Assembly (NCBI RefSeq): GCF_009389715.1
Contig: NC_052399.1
Location: 2,930,938-2,994,937, forward strand
Reading direction: 5' to 3'
From: Phoenix dactylifera
Lineage: Eukaryota > Streptophyta > Magnoliopsida > Arecales > Arecaceae
DNA length: 64,000 nucleotides
The notes beneath the pieces are model-generated. The model was not told where the DNA came from, did no database searches, and was given only the letters and a program-made list of their open reading frames with translations. Shown here one piece after another: positions 1-12,000 of the stretch (the first letter of the stretch is position 1; each line of letters opens with the position of its first letter). A program made the position numbers and the translations under genes.

Positions 1-215
1 ACGAGGCAGTGAGGGCACATGCACTGGTTGCAGTCGATGCAGTAAGTATTCTCCTCGCTCTTCCTCAGCTCCTTGTGAGCGTCGCACAGCCCGAAGAACT
101 TCGTGCTCAGCAGCGGCTCCATCCATGAAGGCTTCCTCCACTCCCTGCTTCTCTTCTCCTTTTTCACCAGATTGTTCTTGTTGTGGAACGCACACCCCAC
201 CTTCAGATCCATCAT
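1..215 (-). CDS. PLATZ-family zinc-binding protein, N-terminal part (gene continues past left edge)
   Basis: The first 71 codons of a PLATZ (plant AT-rich sequence and zinc-binding) protein are visible. The start is the first of two adjacent ATGs (215-213). After a basic stretch comes WMEPLLSTKFF, the conserved lead-in of PLATZ proteins. The zinc ligands then appear as C44-x2-H47-x11-C59-x2-C62-x4-C67-x2-C70, which matches the first half of the PLATZ signature exactly; the second Cys/His half lies outside the window. PLATZ proteins are plant-specific nuclear proteins that bind A/T-rich DNA, and some affect RNA polymerase III or endosperm and leaf growth; which role applies here cannot be told. 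The opening MMDLKVGCAFHNKNNLV is not the commonest PLATZ start and suggests the subgroup often annotated as uncharacterized At3g50808-like proteins (from memory). No break is seen in the visible part. Confidence 0.82.
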   Translation of the reverse strand, partial: MMDLKVGCAFHNKNNLVKKEKRSREWRKPSWMEPLLSTKFFGLCDAHKELRKSEENTYCIDCNQCMCPHCL

Positions 216-1330
216 CGTCACCAAAAATTAGATCACAAACTAATAGTTTCAAATAGAAGAATAATTTCGATCGATGATTCATAGGTTGGATGAAGAGAAA
301 TTTTATAGCAAGGATTTGAGATTAGAGTAATTAATTTATCATTTCAGATCTCTCTCGCCGGAGGATCTAGAATTAAAACTGAAAATAGGAAACAGAATAA
401 GAAATAGCAATTCTGGAATCGATTAGATGAATAAGCTAGATGGAGGTTTGTTCGAAACTGATAAAAAAAATTATAACGAGCAATGGAGATTAGGAAACTC
501 ACCACTTCGTCTCTATACAAGATTGAAACTAGAAAAAGGAAACAAACGATAAGCAAGTGAAGCACAGATGAAGCAGCAACTTGTTCAGACGAAAATTTTG
601 TTCAAAATTGGTAGAAAAAAAAAAATTACAATAAGCAGTGGAGATCAGGGGAAAAAAATTGTCGTTTCTTCACGTTCAAGAAATGATCGAGATGAAAATC
701 AAAGAAAAAACAAATACAGACAACGAAAAAGCTAGATGGAAAATTAGATCAAAATTTGTGCATAAAATCATAACGAATCCACTGAGAGATGGTCAAGACC
801 TTACGCAGCGATCATAAGTATGACGCAAATTAGAAAGAAAATTAAAGTATAAATAAACAAAAGCATAATTACCATTTTTTTTCTCTCCGCCGTATCGTTT
901 GACGGCGCGGGGAGAAGACGAGATGCTAAATAAAAAAGAGGAGGGATGGCCTCGTCATTTACAGGCGCGGCGAGGGGAGGATATTAATAGAAGGGAGCGG
1001 GAATGTCGACTTATCCGGGCCGTCCATCTCGGGCCAGGAGCTGCTCCAATCTGTGAAGAATCTCGACGGCTGGTCTGGAAAAGGCCAAGACCCGAGCCGT
1101 CGGATGGTGGGCCACGGTTCCCACGTGAGGCGTGTCGGAAACCGCCGAAGGGACGGCCCTTTAAGTGTCCCACGCACGACGCACGTGTCTCTGCTGCAAC
1201 TTTGGATTGTCGTTTCCCGCCATTCGGAGCGTCTTTTGCGCGGTCCAAAGACGTTACTGAGTGTGCTGGAGGAGCCGCGGCAGGGGCGCCAGCTCACACC
1301 CCACGTCACTCTCCTTTTCCTGTGTAACTG
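216..1330 (-). promoter_or_regulatory. 5' leader and promoter region of the PLATZ gene
   Basis: No coding region is supported here. The part next to the ATG (216-870) is A/T-rich and could be a 5'UTR intron. From about 890 to 1330 a GC-rich island holds G-box/ABRE-like cores: CCACGTGA near 1119, GCACGTGTC near 1179 and CCACGTCA near 1300. A TATTAATA box lies near 984. ABRE cores of this kind are bound by bZIP factors in abscisic-acid and stress responses; that the gene responds this way is an inference. Long ORFs in the island exist on both strands in several frames and look like GC-content artefacts. Confidence 0.4.
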
Positions 1331-1739
1331 CTGGTGAGTAGTAGCAGCTTGAGTCTTGGCAGTTTCTATTTACTATCTACAAAGCAAAGCAAGCGTCCGT
1401 TAATGCTTCGGATATCTCGTTTACCCATTTAACCAATTTGGTGTTTTTTTTTTTGAAATTCAAAAAACATTTTTTACAAAAATATCTTAATGATTATCAT
1501 ATTTGTTTCTACATGCATGACTCGAGTGCATCTTAAGTACTAACAAAAATATACTTAGTTTGATGGCCAATATGAAAATACAAAGGCTATGCCTATAAAT
1601 ATTACCTATCACGAGTCTCTAAAAGTATTAGCTATATATTGTCATTTATGGAAATATTCTAGCAATTGTTGTATCTACTATACATATGGCTTAAACTACA
1701 TTTCATTTGTCATATCTAATAGCATACATATATTTAATT

Positions 1740-3700
1740 TCACAAGGTAAAAAGGGTTCAAAAAAGGAGTCAAGTGAGGCTACATAAATTTCTTTTATAT
1801 AAAAATATGGAGAAAAAATAGCGAGGCCCAAATGTTATCTATCGTAAGTTTATAGAAATATATTGATGATTGTCATATTTGCCTTATATACAACTTAAAA
1901 ATATCTCATTTGTCGTGTTTGCTAACATTAATGCAATTTGTCGTGCGCAATTAGTTTCTCAGGGGTTTCAAGGTTTATCTGGAAAGAAACTTCAAGATTG
2001 TACATGGATATTTTAGCCTAAAAATATCTCATTTGTCGTGTGCAATTAGTCTCTCAGGGATTTCAAGGTTTTATAATTAATTGTCATTTTAAATATTATT
2101 TTTGTCGTATATGTTAGTTTACAAAAAAGTTATTTATCATTAAGTAACAATAACTGAAATGCTTGTCGTATTTGCGCATGTAAATCAAGCATATGTTATA
2201 TATTCATCATTTTATAATGCTCAACCGAGTGATGTTTCCATGAATTGAGGCAGAAGTACCGACTAGTCCCTCTCCAATGTGGCATGAGAGGATTGGGATA
2301 ATTCATAGGATTTTAGCAGCTTTTTCAAGATAAATTTTCTATTTTGACATTATTCTGTCGGTGCTACATCAAACTAGATTATATGCGGTGCTTAGATTTT
2401 TTTTTTTTTGCCAACAGAAGAACATGCCAACTACATGATCTATCATAGTTTTACAAAGTATCTAAGTAATTGTCATATTTGTCGTACATTCATATGTTAT
2501 CTATCAGTGCTTAAAGTTTTCTTTTGCCCACAAGAGAACATGCCAAGGCTACGTTATCTATCAAAAGTTTACAATATATCCTAGTAATTGTCATATTTAT
2601 CGTAGATTCATATGTTATCTATTATAAGTTTTTAGATGTATCTAAATAATTGTTGTATCTCCTTTGCGTACAAGTGAAGCATATCTTATCTATCGTGCTT
2701 GCTAACACGAATACATTTAGCCACGTGAGATTTCAATCTTAAAGATGAGTACTTTTGTAATTTCGAGCATTCTACAGGTATTTTAAACAGGGGTTAGCCT
2801 ACATAAGATACTATTTATATCATTAGTTAACAGTAAGTCTAATCACTTGTGTTGTGCCACATGTGCAAATCAAGCTTTTTTTTAATTCATTCATCAGATT
2901 GTGCTTAATCGAGTAAGAGATTTCCATGAATCATGTGCCTATCGGTTCCTTCCAATGTGACATGATAGAATTAGCACAATTCACAAGAATTTATTAGCGT
3001 TTTCGGGAGAAATTTTCTATTTTAACTCTGTCATGCGATGCCACATCAAATTGGGGGATCCAACAATGCTCAAAAGATTCCCTTCTATGAAATCTATATT
3101 AACTAGAGTGTGCCAAGCCTACATAAATTTTATCGATATATTATAAATCTAGAAAAATATCTCATGATTGTCATATTTGATTATGTACATAGAGCTCAAA
3201 CACATCTTATCTGTTGTGTTTTCGATACACAAATATATTTAGTATCATAGGAGTTTGATTTTTATGATAGATATTTTTTATTATTTTAAATATTATGCAA
3301 GTATTTTTATTATGAGTTGAGCTACATAATTTCTGTTTAGATAAAGGTTGGGAGACCCACCAGTATTTTATCTACAAGTCAATGCACTTCCCGTTGAACC
3401 AAAATCATTTTTCTAAGAAAAGAGGCATGACAATACTATTTATCATTAGGCAATGATAAACCTAAGAAACTGTCATATCTATCACATATGCAAATCAAGC
3501 ATATCTTATCTATCTATGATACGTATTGTGCTTCAACTGAATGTGAAATTTCCATGATTTGTGTCGCCATCAGCTACTAGTTCCCTCTCCAATATGGAAT
3601 GAGGGGATTTATGAAATTCCCAAGGTTTTATTGGGTTTTATAGACAAATTTTTCATTTTACTCTTGCCATGGCAACATCACATCAAAGTGGGCAATATGG
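1740..3700. repeat. Degenerate tandem array, about three units of roughly 630-680 bp
   Basis: The same ordered set of short blocks recurs three times. Block A, fitting AAATCAAGCATAT, lies near 2186, 2867 and 3495. Block B, TTTCCATGAATT/TCATG-like, lies near 2236, 2918 and 3548. Block C, CTCCAATGTGGCATGA-like, follows each B by about 35 bp. Block D, AAATTTTCTATTTT-like, comes about 70 bp after C and is followed by a CATCAAA block. Spacing is about 680 and then 630 bp. A partial extra unit is suggested by the duplicated GCAATTAGTTTCTCAGGG-like block near 1948 and 2043. Sequence divergence is high, so the array is old. No ORF of note is present. Confidence 0.6.
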
Positions 3701-3759
3701 TAATGCTCTTTTTTTCCGGCATACGATGATTATTCATTGCTACAACATGAAATTGGCCC

Positions 3760-4230
3760 CGGAGGGGATGACTTTGGGTCAAGCCTTGCGCTAGGCCTGA
3801 GACTGTTCAAGTCAGACTTGGACCTAAACATGAGCCAGGCACGAGCCGATGTTTGGCCCAGTCCAAGCCCAACCCGAAGCTCGAGCCCAGAACCTAATCC
3901 AATCTTGGACTGAATTTATTATCAGAATTTTCTACCATGAATATTTCAGGTTGGGATGAACATTTTGGGTCAGCGAGGTCAAGATTGTTGGGCCAGTCAT
4001 GCCTATTTAAAACTGACCCAACATTTTAGCCTAAACGTCCTTATTCGGTTTAAGCACAATTATGTTTTGTGCCAGGCTTGAGCTCAGTCTCGAGTCAGAT
4101 CTGGAAAGAAGCTTCAAGCTTTAGCCTGCCCGGGCAAGCGTGTGGGCCAGCCCAATTGTCAAACTATTCGCCGCAACTTAGGTTTGAAGTTTGAACCTAA
4201 AACCTCTCACCTAAAATGGAAGGTACTAAC
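3760..4230. repeat. Dispersed repeat rich in GGCCC/GAGCC words
   Basis: The stretch is full of short words such as GAGCC, AAGCCC, GGGCC and GGTCA in both orientations, a texture typical of subterminal regions of plant non-autonomous hAT-type elements. Similar texture occurs at 19800-20070 and 36190-36830. No terminal inverted repeat or target duplication could be matched, so the element type is unproven. Confidence 0.35.
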
Positions 4231-5286
4231 GAAGCTAAGAGCTATTGGTCAAATTTTTAGCCAACATGAGAACATGCCAAGCCTACATAAACATCATCTA
4301 TTATAAGTTTATAGAAAAAGATATCAACTATTGTTACATATGCCTTATAATACATGATTGAAATGCATTTATGTTGGCGTGAATGAACCAATGCACGTAA
4401 AACCATCTTATCTGATAGCCAATGGTGACCATCTAGACGGATCGGTAGGGACCAGAGGGGGCAAATAAAAATGCCTGCCAGCAAGTAGCATGCTCGTTCG
4501 GTAGCTAGCTCTTCTGGGAATCTAAATCTTTTTGCACTCTTCTCGGGGTTATAGTAGAGAAAAATATATCATCCTGTTTTAAGTGGGTTCAAACATTTGT
4601 CTTGCAAGGATGGAAACAAAGACATTTGTTTAATATGAGTCAACTTTAAAGACGCACTATATAATATTGAGGATTTTGTCTGCAGACCATTATGTTTATC
4701 CTTTGCAGCTGCTCTGACATATTTTTGAATCTGGGTTCGCCATGGCAAGGCCAGGACACGGCATTAAAAAATAGAAAATAGAAAATGCTTGCGAAGCGGT
4801 GCTCTCAGAGAAAAGGGAATACATGAGGAATCGTAATAGAACGGCGACTATGGGGAACCGAGATATGCTGCAGTGAAGGGAACAAAAGAGTAAGAAACGA
4901 GACAGTTGAAACTAGTATCATGTGTTGAGTATTTTACCTGGAAAAAATTTCATCAAAGAATTACGCTACTTCATTCAGGTAAAGAGAGGTAAAAGGAATC
5001 CCAGATCTGCCTGATCTCAGGACTATTTCTGCTATATCGTTAACTGGGGCTTGCAGCAATATAAAAGCAAAATTCAAGCAAGCCGCTATGAATTTGATCT
5101 CCATGGATATAAGAACTGGAGCACAATGATGTATATCTTGATTTGTATGCTTTATGCACAAAGGTAAGAAGCTGCTGTGTCCCGTGAGCAACGGTATCTG
5201 TAAGCTGGTAATGTTGGACTGCTTGACTTGATCCTTATCGTAGAACTTTCTCTCACATCAGACCTCTAATCATGTATGTGAAGGTA
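4231..5286 (-). other. 3' flank and probable 3'UTR of the POD1 gene
   Basis: No gene is seen. The part next to the POD1 stop codon (about 4900-5286) is probably its 3'UTR; short ORFs here do not continue the conserved protein. The rest is A/T-rich spacer. Confidence 0.4.
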
Positions 5287-8200
5287 TCAGTCCACATGTT
5301 GTTTACTCTCAAGCCGCTGAGTAATGTACCAAGTGGCAAGGTGGCGAAGGCTCAGTCCCACAAGCATCTTGCAAATGGCAAGCATGATGTAGGTCAGACT
5401 TGACCAGAAGATGATCCAGATCAACCTCCATGGGAGTGGACCATAGGGAAGAACAGTCGCATATACTGGAGTTAGCACTCGGATGACCTGCAACAAGAAA
5501 GGAAGGGTTTCTGATATACAACCACAGCCAAATAGTAGTCATTGATGGACCAAAATGCTAGTTCAAATAACCTACCACACAGGCTGGTGCAAGAGGAATG
5601 AAAGTAAGATCTTTCCGATGCTCATCAGGCTTCTCATTCAGAATCTGAACAAGATCACAGGATGATAACATACCATGAGCCATGGATTCTCCTTAGAGGC
5701 AGAAGAGTTTACTAGTTCAAGGTTCTTTTAACAGGAAAACAATGAAAAAAAGCCTAGCCAGCTGAAGACCAAGAAAGATTATTCAACACAAATGGAAAAT
5801 GCATGACTTTGCTAATTTCAAACCAACTACCTCAAAAATTAATGCACAGTAGGTAGATGCCAAATCCATAACAGTCAGTAAATTTTGGTTAGTGCTCATC
5901 TGATTCTTGCAGAAAGAAGAAAAATGCCAAAAGAGGCATGCAGTGCTGGTCAGAATATTAATCTAACAGAAGGATTCACTGATGTGAATTGGTGATGGCG
6001 AAAGAAAGCATTGCAATGTTGTCAAGCCAAGTCAAAGTTGCACATGCCAGAACAATCTCGGTTGTTTCTACAGTTGCCACAAACCTCCAATTTATTTAAC
6101 CTCCGCTCTGACTCAAATTTACTCATTCTCATCCTAGCTTCATTGTACCATGCATCAACTTTAACATTCTCACATCTGCAACTCCTGACTTTTATGTTTG
6201 AAAGTTAAAACACTCAAATTGCAGAACATTTAAACCCACATAATGTAGCATGCCATTTTGTTCTTTTAAGACCTTCCTTCAAGTCTTGTGGACATGCTAA
6301 TCACAAAACACACATGAAGCAGTTGTTTGTCTCATTCACCTAAGTCTACTTCTAAAGTATATCCTCATATAAGATACTTAAAATTAAGAAACGGATCAGA
6401 AATAATATTCTTCGGCCATCAGTTTCAACTAGAACCTTGCCCCTTTTTCTTTCACTTCTATTTCCATTTTCTAAAAGCTTTCCCCAATAAGCATTCACCA
6501 TATTCTTGTCTTGCCAATAAACCCCCAAATCCCATAGAAAACATGGCATTTATAAATATCAGAACAAGTTTACCTACAATGATATAAAAATTGAAACCTA
6601 GATTAGTAAATATTGAACTTTTTGCTCCTTTTGATGAAGTTTCTTTATTTTTTAATAAGAATAAAAGACAGTGACCAGGTCCATTCTTCATTCACACACA
6701 AAAAAAAAGACTGCTCCATTCATTGGCATATTAACAGCCACTGATTAGTTGGCTGTTAGTGACAATTGATAGAAACTTTTTGGAGTTTAAGCTTTTCAGA
6801 TTATTGCAAGTCAGGCAAAATATTCAGACGACCTAAAGGCTGAATTATATATTAGTGGATTACATCACATCCTTTCAGGAAGGAATATAACCCCCAATTA
6901 CTTTCTAGCAAATGCCCGGGCTGGTTTCTTGAGACTGGTGTTGGTTCTCTAAAACTTCTCTATTTTTCTTTTCCAATGTGTAATCTCATATAATCAATTT
7001 CATGCACCAAAATGATAAATTAGAGTCCACCACATGGACTACATGAACCTCCTCAATATTAAAAATTGTGTTTCGGCAAAAAAGTAGCATTGCTCTTCTA
7101 AAAGGATTAGTTGCTCAGACCGCACCAAACGCTATGAACATTTTTCTTCTCTTTAAATAGTTATCATATATATTGTTTTAGCTGACAAGGTTATGTGAAC
7201 TTTTTTACAGCTAATCATTTCACTTGAAATTGAGGATAGCTGGATTAGTTATCAAAATCCTGCACATATAATCTCCAAGCAAAACAGAAAATAAGAATAG
7301 TGCTAGGAATTTTGCAATGAGTCCCGAGACACATTCTGATCCCCAGTCCCAACTTATGCTGATTACAACTCTGAACAAACTACTCAGGACTTGCTTTCCT
7401 GCAGCAATTTCCGTCAAAGAAGGGAGATAGCACAGACAGCCAAGCAGGCTTTGGAAGTAACATGTCATCTCAATGCACTAACCTCTGTTAAAAAATTCAT
7501 TAACTTCAACCAAAAATTAATATTAAAGAGCTAAGAGGAACTGGTTTTGATTACATAGGAACCCATAGGTTGCAACTTAAAACTTCTAAGAAAATAATTC
7601 CATAATTGACCCAAAATATACCACAACTTCCCCTAGATTTATCAAGATGATCTTGCCAAAAGTACTTATAGGACTCAGTTAGCATGTCTACATTATGTTA
7701 CCTGTACATAGCTACATATACATTCAGAAAGGTTAACTCTTGAGGCATTATAACTCCATCATACATACCACATCTGATATAGCTTCTAAGCTGGATATGT
7801 TAAGAAAACAACATTCCACAGCCGAAAAGGTAGAATGAGTAATTAATTTTAGGATGGATAGATGCAAAGAAACTTAGTAGTGATGAAATTGTAGATTTAC
7901 CTGTTTACAAAGGTCTTCTAGAAAGTCAGAGTATGCATTGGGTTTTATTTCATTAAATTTTGCAAGAAATGAATGCTTGATCGTATCAATAAATGTTTCA
8001 CACGCATAAACCTGGAGGGCATCCTGGGGGATTAAAATTAAGAAAAAAAGGTGATATAAGTTCAATAAGACAAGTTTCATTGCATTCACTCTCGTGGTAA
8101 TGGAAACCATGCTTATACTAAAAAGCAAACTTACGGTAGCGAAACTCTCAAACCAGGGACCCTCTGCCTCCAAGATATTCTGAGATAGGACAAATAACAC

Positions 8201-8991
8201 ATAAGTTGTGATGTGGAACCGCTCAATGATATCTGGATATGAAAATCAGCAGTGAAAAAGGTAAGGTCCAAGATTTTGAAATCAGATGACTATTTCTTTT
8301 GCCATATATATATATGTAGGTGGACACAGTCAAATACGCAATATGTATGTATGTATGTATGTTTGTGTGTATGTGTGTATGTAAGCATGCATGTATCCGT
8401 ATATTATGTGTGTGTGTAGAGAGAGAGAGAGTGACTACTCTCCATCCAAAAGGATGAAGGCCTCAATCCTGCTGAAGCAATAATAGACGTTTTAATTTGA
8501 AGATTGATACCGTTATTCTGTTAATCATTATTTATATCATGGAAAGTATCTACAAACTGAAAAAGCATGTGTTTGTCCTCCTACCTATGCATCAAGTGGC
8601 CACAAAAATGGACAATAGTTATAATGTTAGTACATTAAACTATATGACAAGGAATAAATTGATAATCCATAGCATTGATCATAATATACACAGCATATAA
8701 CGTGTAAACCAGAATCCAATAGATTTAGATGCTTCCATACTGTAAATCATGAAACAAATCATATCAAACCATTAAACAGTTTATTTTTGGATCATTTCAT
8801 GCATAGGCAAATGATATCCAGAACAAGATGAATTTTGGCTCATACATAATTTTTATGATGTAAATCATGATCAATGGTGTGGATCCTCCATAAAGAATCT
8901 CCATCACTGATTTTGTGCCAACAGGATTGAAGCCTTAACCTTCAAGGAGGAGAGTGGACAATATATACACACATATTACATATTATATATA

Positions 8992-9041
<50 letters not shown>

Positions 9042-12000
9042 GGACTACATGATAAACATTAAATCTTTGCTAGAAAATTTGATGACTCAAAACCAATGGA
9101 GCACACAAACTGAAGACATGCATACATAAATATGTGCGTGTATCAAGAATGCAAGTGCCAATCTGACCCAACTGTACCATGCCAAGATGAGTTAGCACTA
9201 ACATTTGGCATACATGTGTGGCACAACCCTGCATACATCTTGGTACCACCCATACCAAACCAAGGGCTCGTTTGGTTCGTGGGAAAAGAAGGGAGGAAAG
9301 TGTGGTCAACAGGAAAGTAATGAGATGCCGCTTGTTTGGTTGGAGTTTTCAAAGGAGAGAGATGGGAAAGTTGTATTCCCATGGAAATATGATTCCCACA
9401 TTTCATGGGAAAGTCTTTTCCATGAGAAACATGGAAAGTTACTTTCCCATGAGGTGGGAATTACTCCTTTTTTATTTTTTCCCAAAAAGACCCTTCAGCA
9501 TTAAAGAAGCATTAAAGAGGCATTAAAGACCTAATTTTTATTAAGGGTATAATAGGAATTATACATAACTTTCCTAGGAAAGTGAATGGTCAATCAAACA
9601 TAAGCACTTTGGAAATCTGTCACTTTTCCATGGTCAACCAAACATGCCAAAAGTACTTTCCTAGGCATCCTCTTTCTAGGAATCTGCTTCCCAGAAATCA
9701 TATTCCTAGGAGGAAAAATACTTCCCGCGAACCAAACGAGCCCCAAAAGTTTTTTTTTGATTTTTTTTTTTGAAATGCCATGATTTGTGACAGCTGCCAT
9801 GGCAATGGCACCAATACTTCATTCCTTGATATTTATGTGTATATTAAATATATGGACATGTAAGCTACCAATACACGCACATGTGTAGATATACATGCCT
9901 ATATACATGTTCATATCTATAGATAAATAAATACATTACATACATGTTGCGTGTATGAGTCAATGAAAGGGGGACAACGAAAGGAATCAAGCAACTCATA
10001 CTTACAACTGCATATATTGCAAAGGTGAAGTATTTTTGCATGTGTATGCAAAATTTGAAGGTATGCAAATACATCTAGACCTTCAAATGTAACTAAACTA
10101 GTGATGTTTATTTGTTAAAGGTTGAATTCAGATTCTTATGTGATGCCCGCAAGAATCTAGCATAAGGTCCAAAGATACAAGAATATAAAATGAATATTAG
10201 GAGCTTTTTCTGGAGTGGTTCTTGAATAGTAATGTGCAATTCATCAGTACTTATCTTGTGATTAGGATTTAGTAAAGGAGATAGACTGGAATCTTGTGAA
10301 TGAAACCACACATAAAAGAAAAAAACCATTAGGTCCAGATACCAGTATTAGGTGCATATCAGTTATGACCAATACTTGTACCATATCAATGTTGATAGTA
10401 CACTAGCTAGAATGCTATGACTTGGGGTTGGAAATACCAGCTAAATTGTACATGTTAAAAGACAAGTAAGTACAAGAGAAAACTAAGAAAAAATTTAAGC
10501 AATAGGAAAAACTGGTGCAGGTAAGTTTAAAAAACATAATTTGTGTGGTTTCTTGACTATTTTAGGTTCAGACGTCAAAACACTAGAAGCATGTGCAATT
10601 GTGCATACCATCTAAAGCCAATAAGAGCATATTAACCAAAATGGACTATCAAGCTAGCAAAACAATGAAGCGATCATATATCACTTCAAATGCCAAAACT
10701 GCATGGATTTGGCCAAAAGGCCCAAAACAGATACATACTGATCATATACTATACTAGCAATGCTTGGTATGTGGTTCCTTGATCTTAAGGTTCAACCTTG
10801 ACCAACAGAACAAGAGACACATAGCTAAAAGAATCAAAATGAGATGTTAAAAAGTATGGCACACAAACACATGATCTAGTTGACTCCATGAGAATGTTAT
10901 TTGCTGCCATGCATAAAAAGAATATAAATGCTGAAATGGCAACAAGAGGAATGCCATAAAACAAGGCTAGGTGAGGTTATTTGCTGCCATGCAAAAATGA
11001 GTAACCAACCGCCAATTGGCAGTTCATTGATATACATCAGTCTTCTGGGTCAAAGTCCAATCGATCAGTACTTAGGGGCATTTGACTCTTAGCTATCAAC
11101 TTGATGCTAACCCTATGAATTGAAACTGAACTACCGGCAAAAGCAACATTTGCCAAGAAAGGGGCCCACCATAAGTCTTGAAAAGCTAGGGGGTAGGATA
11201 CCTACCATATTGGTTTTATAATTTGATAGTATGCAATAATTGTAGAAGCAACCACATAAGTTTTTTTAAGCTTTGAATGAAATTTGATGACAGGGAAAGA
11301 AAGAAAATTACAACGTAAAAGTAGCATCCATCTCTTAGACAAGGTTTCAAATACCGGTGACTATACTTGTGCTGGATGTGTGCTGGCACGACACATGCCA
11401 TCCCAACCGGAAAATGTGCCTTTCCATGCCGAAGAATGAATGAATGAATAACAAGCCATTTCAGCTAAAAATATTAAAAAGAAGAATTTAATAGATGTTA
11501 TGCAGACATCTCAGTGCCGGTACTAGCCTGATACCGTATGTGCCAACCGGCACAAACTAGAATAGCCAGCACTTGAAACTGCTTTAGTACATTATTTGAC
11601 AACCATTTTGTCAGCTGTTTGGGTTAAACTCTACAGAGTACAGACCAACAAATAAACCATTTAAGTTTGAGAATGTTTGGCTTGACAATTGACTCTCAAC
11701 CTACCATTAGCCCTCTATATCAAGTTGGAGTCCCCAGCCAAGGCAATATTATGCAAGAGAGGGGCCTAGAGTAAAACCTAGAAAATAAATTGACAAATAG
11801 GGAAACCTATCCATTGGCTATGCACTTTTCTTGCAGAATCAGTTTACAAACCAGAGAGAGAAGGAATTCGGGGAGCTAGTGCTCATGCAAAAGCAAGCGA
11901 GAGTGGACAATTTGATACAGGAAACCACATCTTTCTCTTAGGGCAAAAATAAGAAGCCGAAAGGGCAAACTGATATAGAATCTTTAGCTCAATAAAGAAA

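Noticed and set aside
899-1337. Several overlapping ORFs of 94-142 codons on both strands
   Set aside because: They sit in a GC-rich promoter-like island, overlap in many frames and resemble no protein family.
4961-5191. Extra POD1 coding exon downstream of 5287
   Set aside because: The frame stops at 5287 with a normal family-like C-terminus; the 4961-5191 ORF shows no TAPT1 motif.
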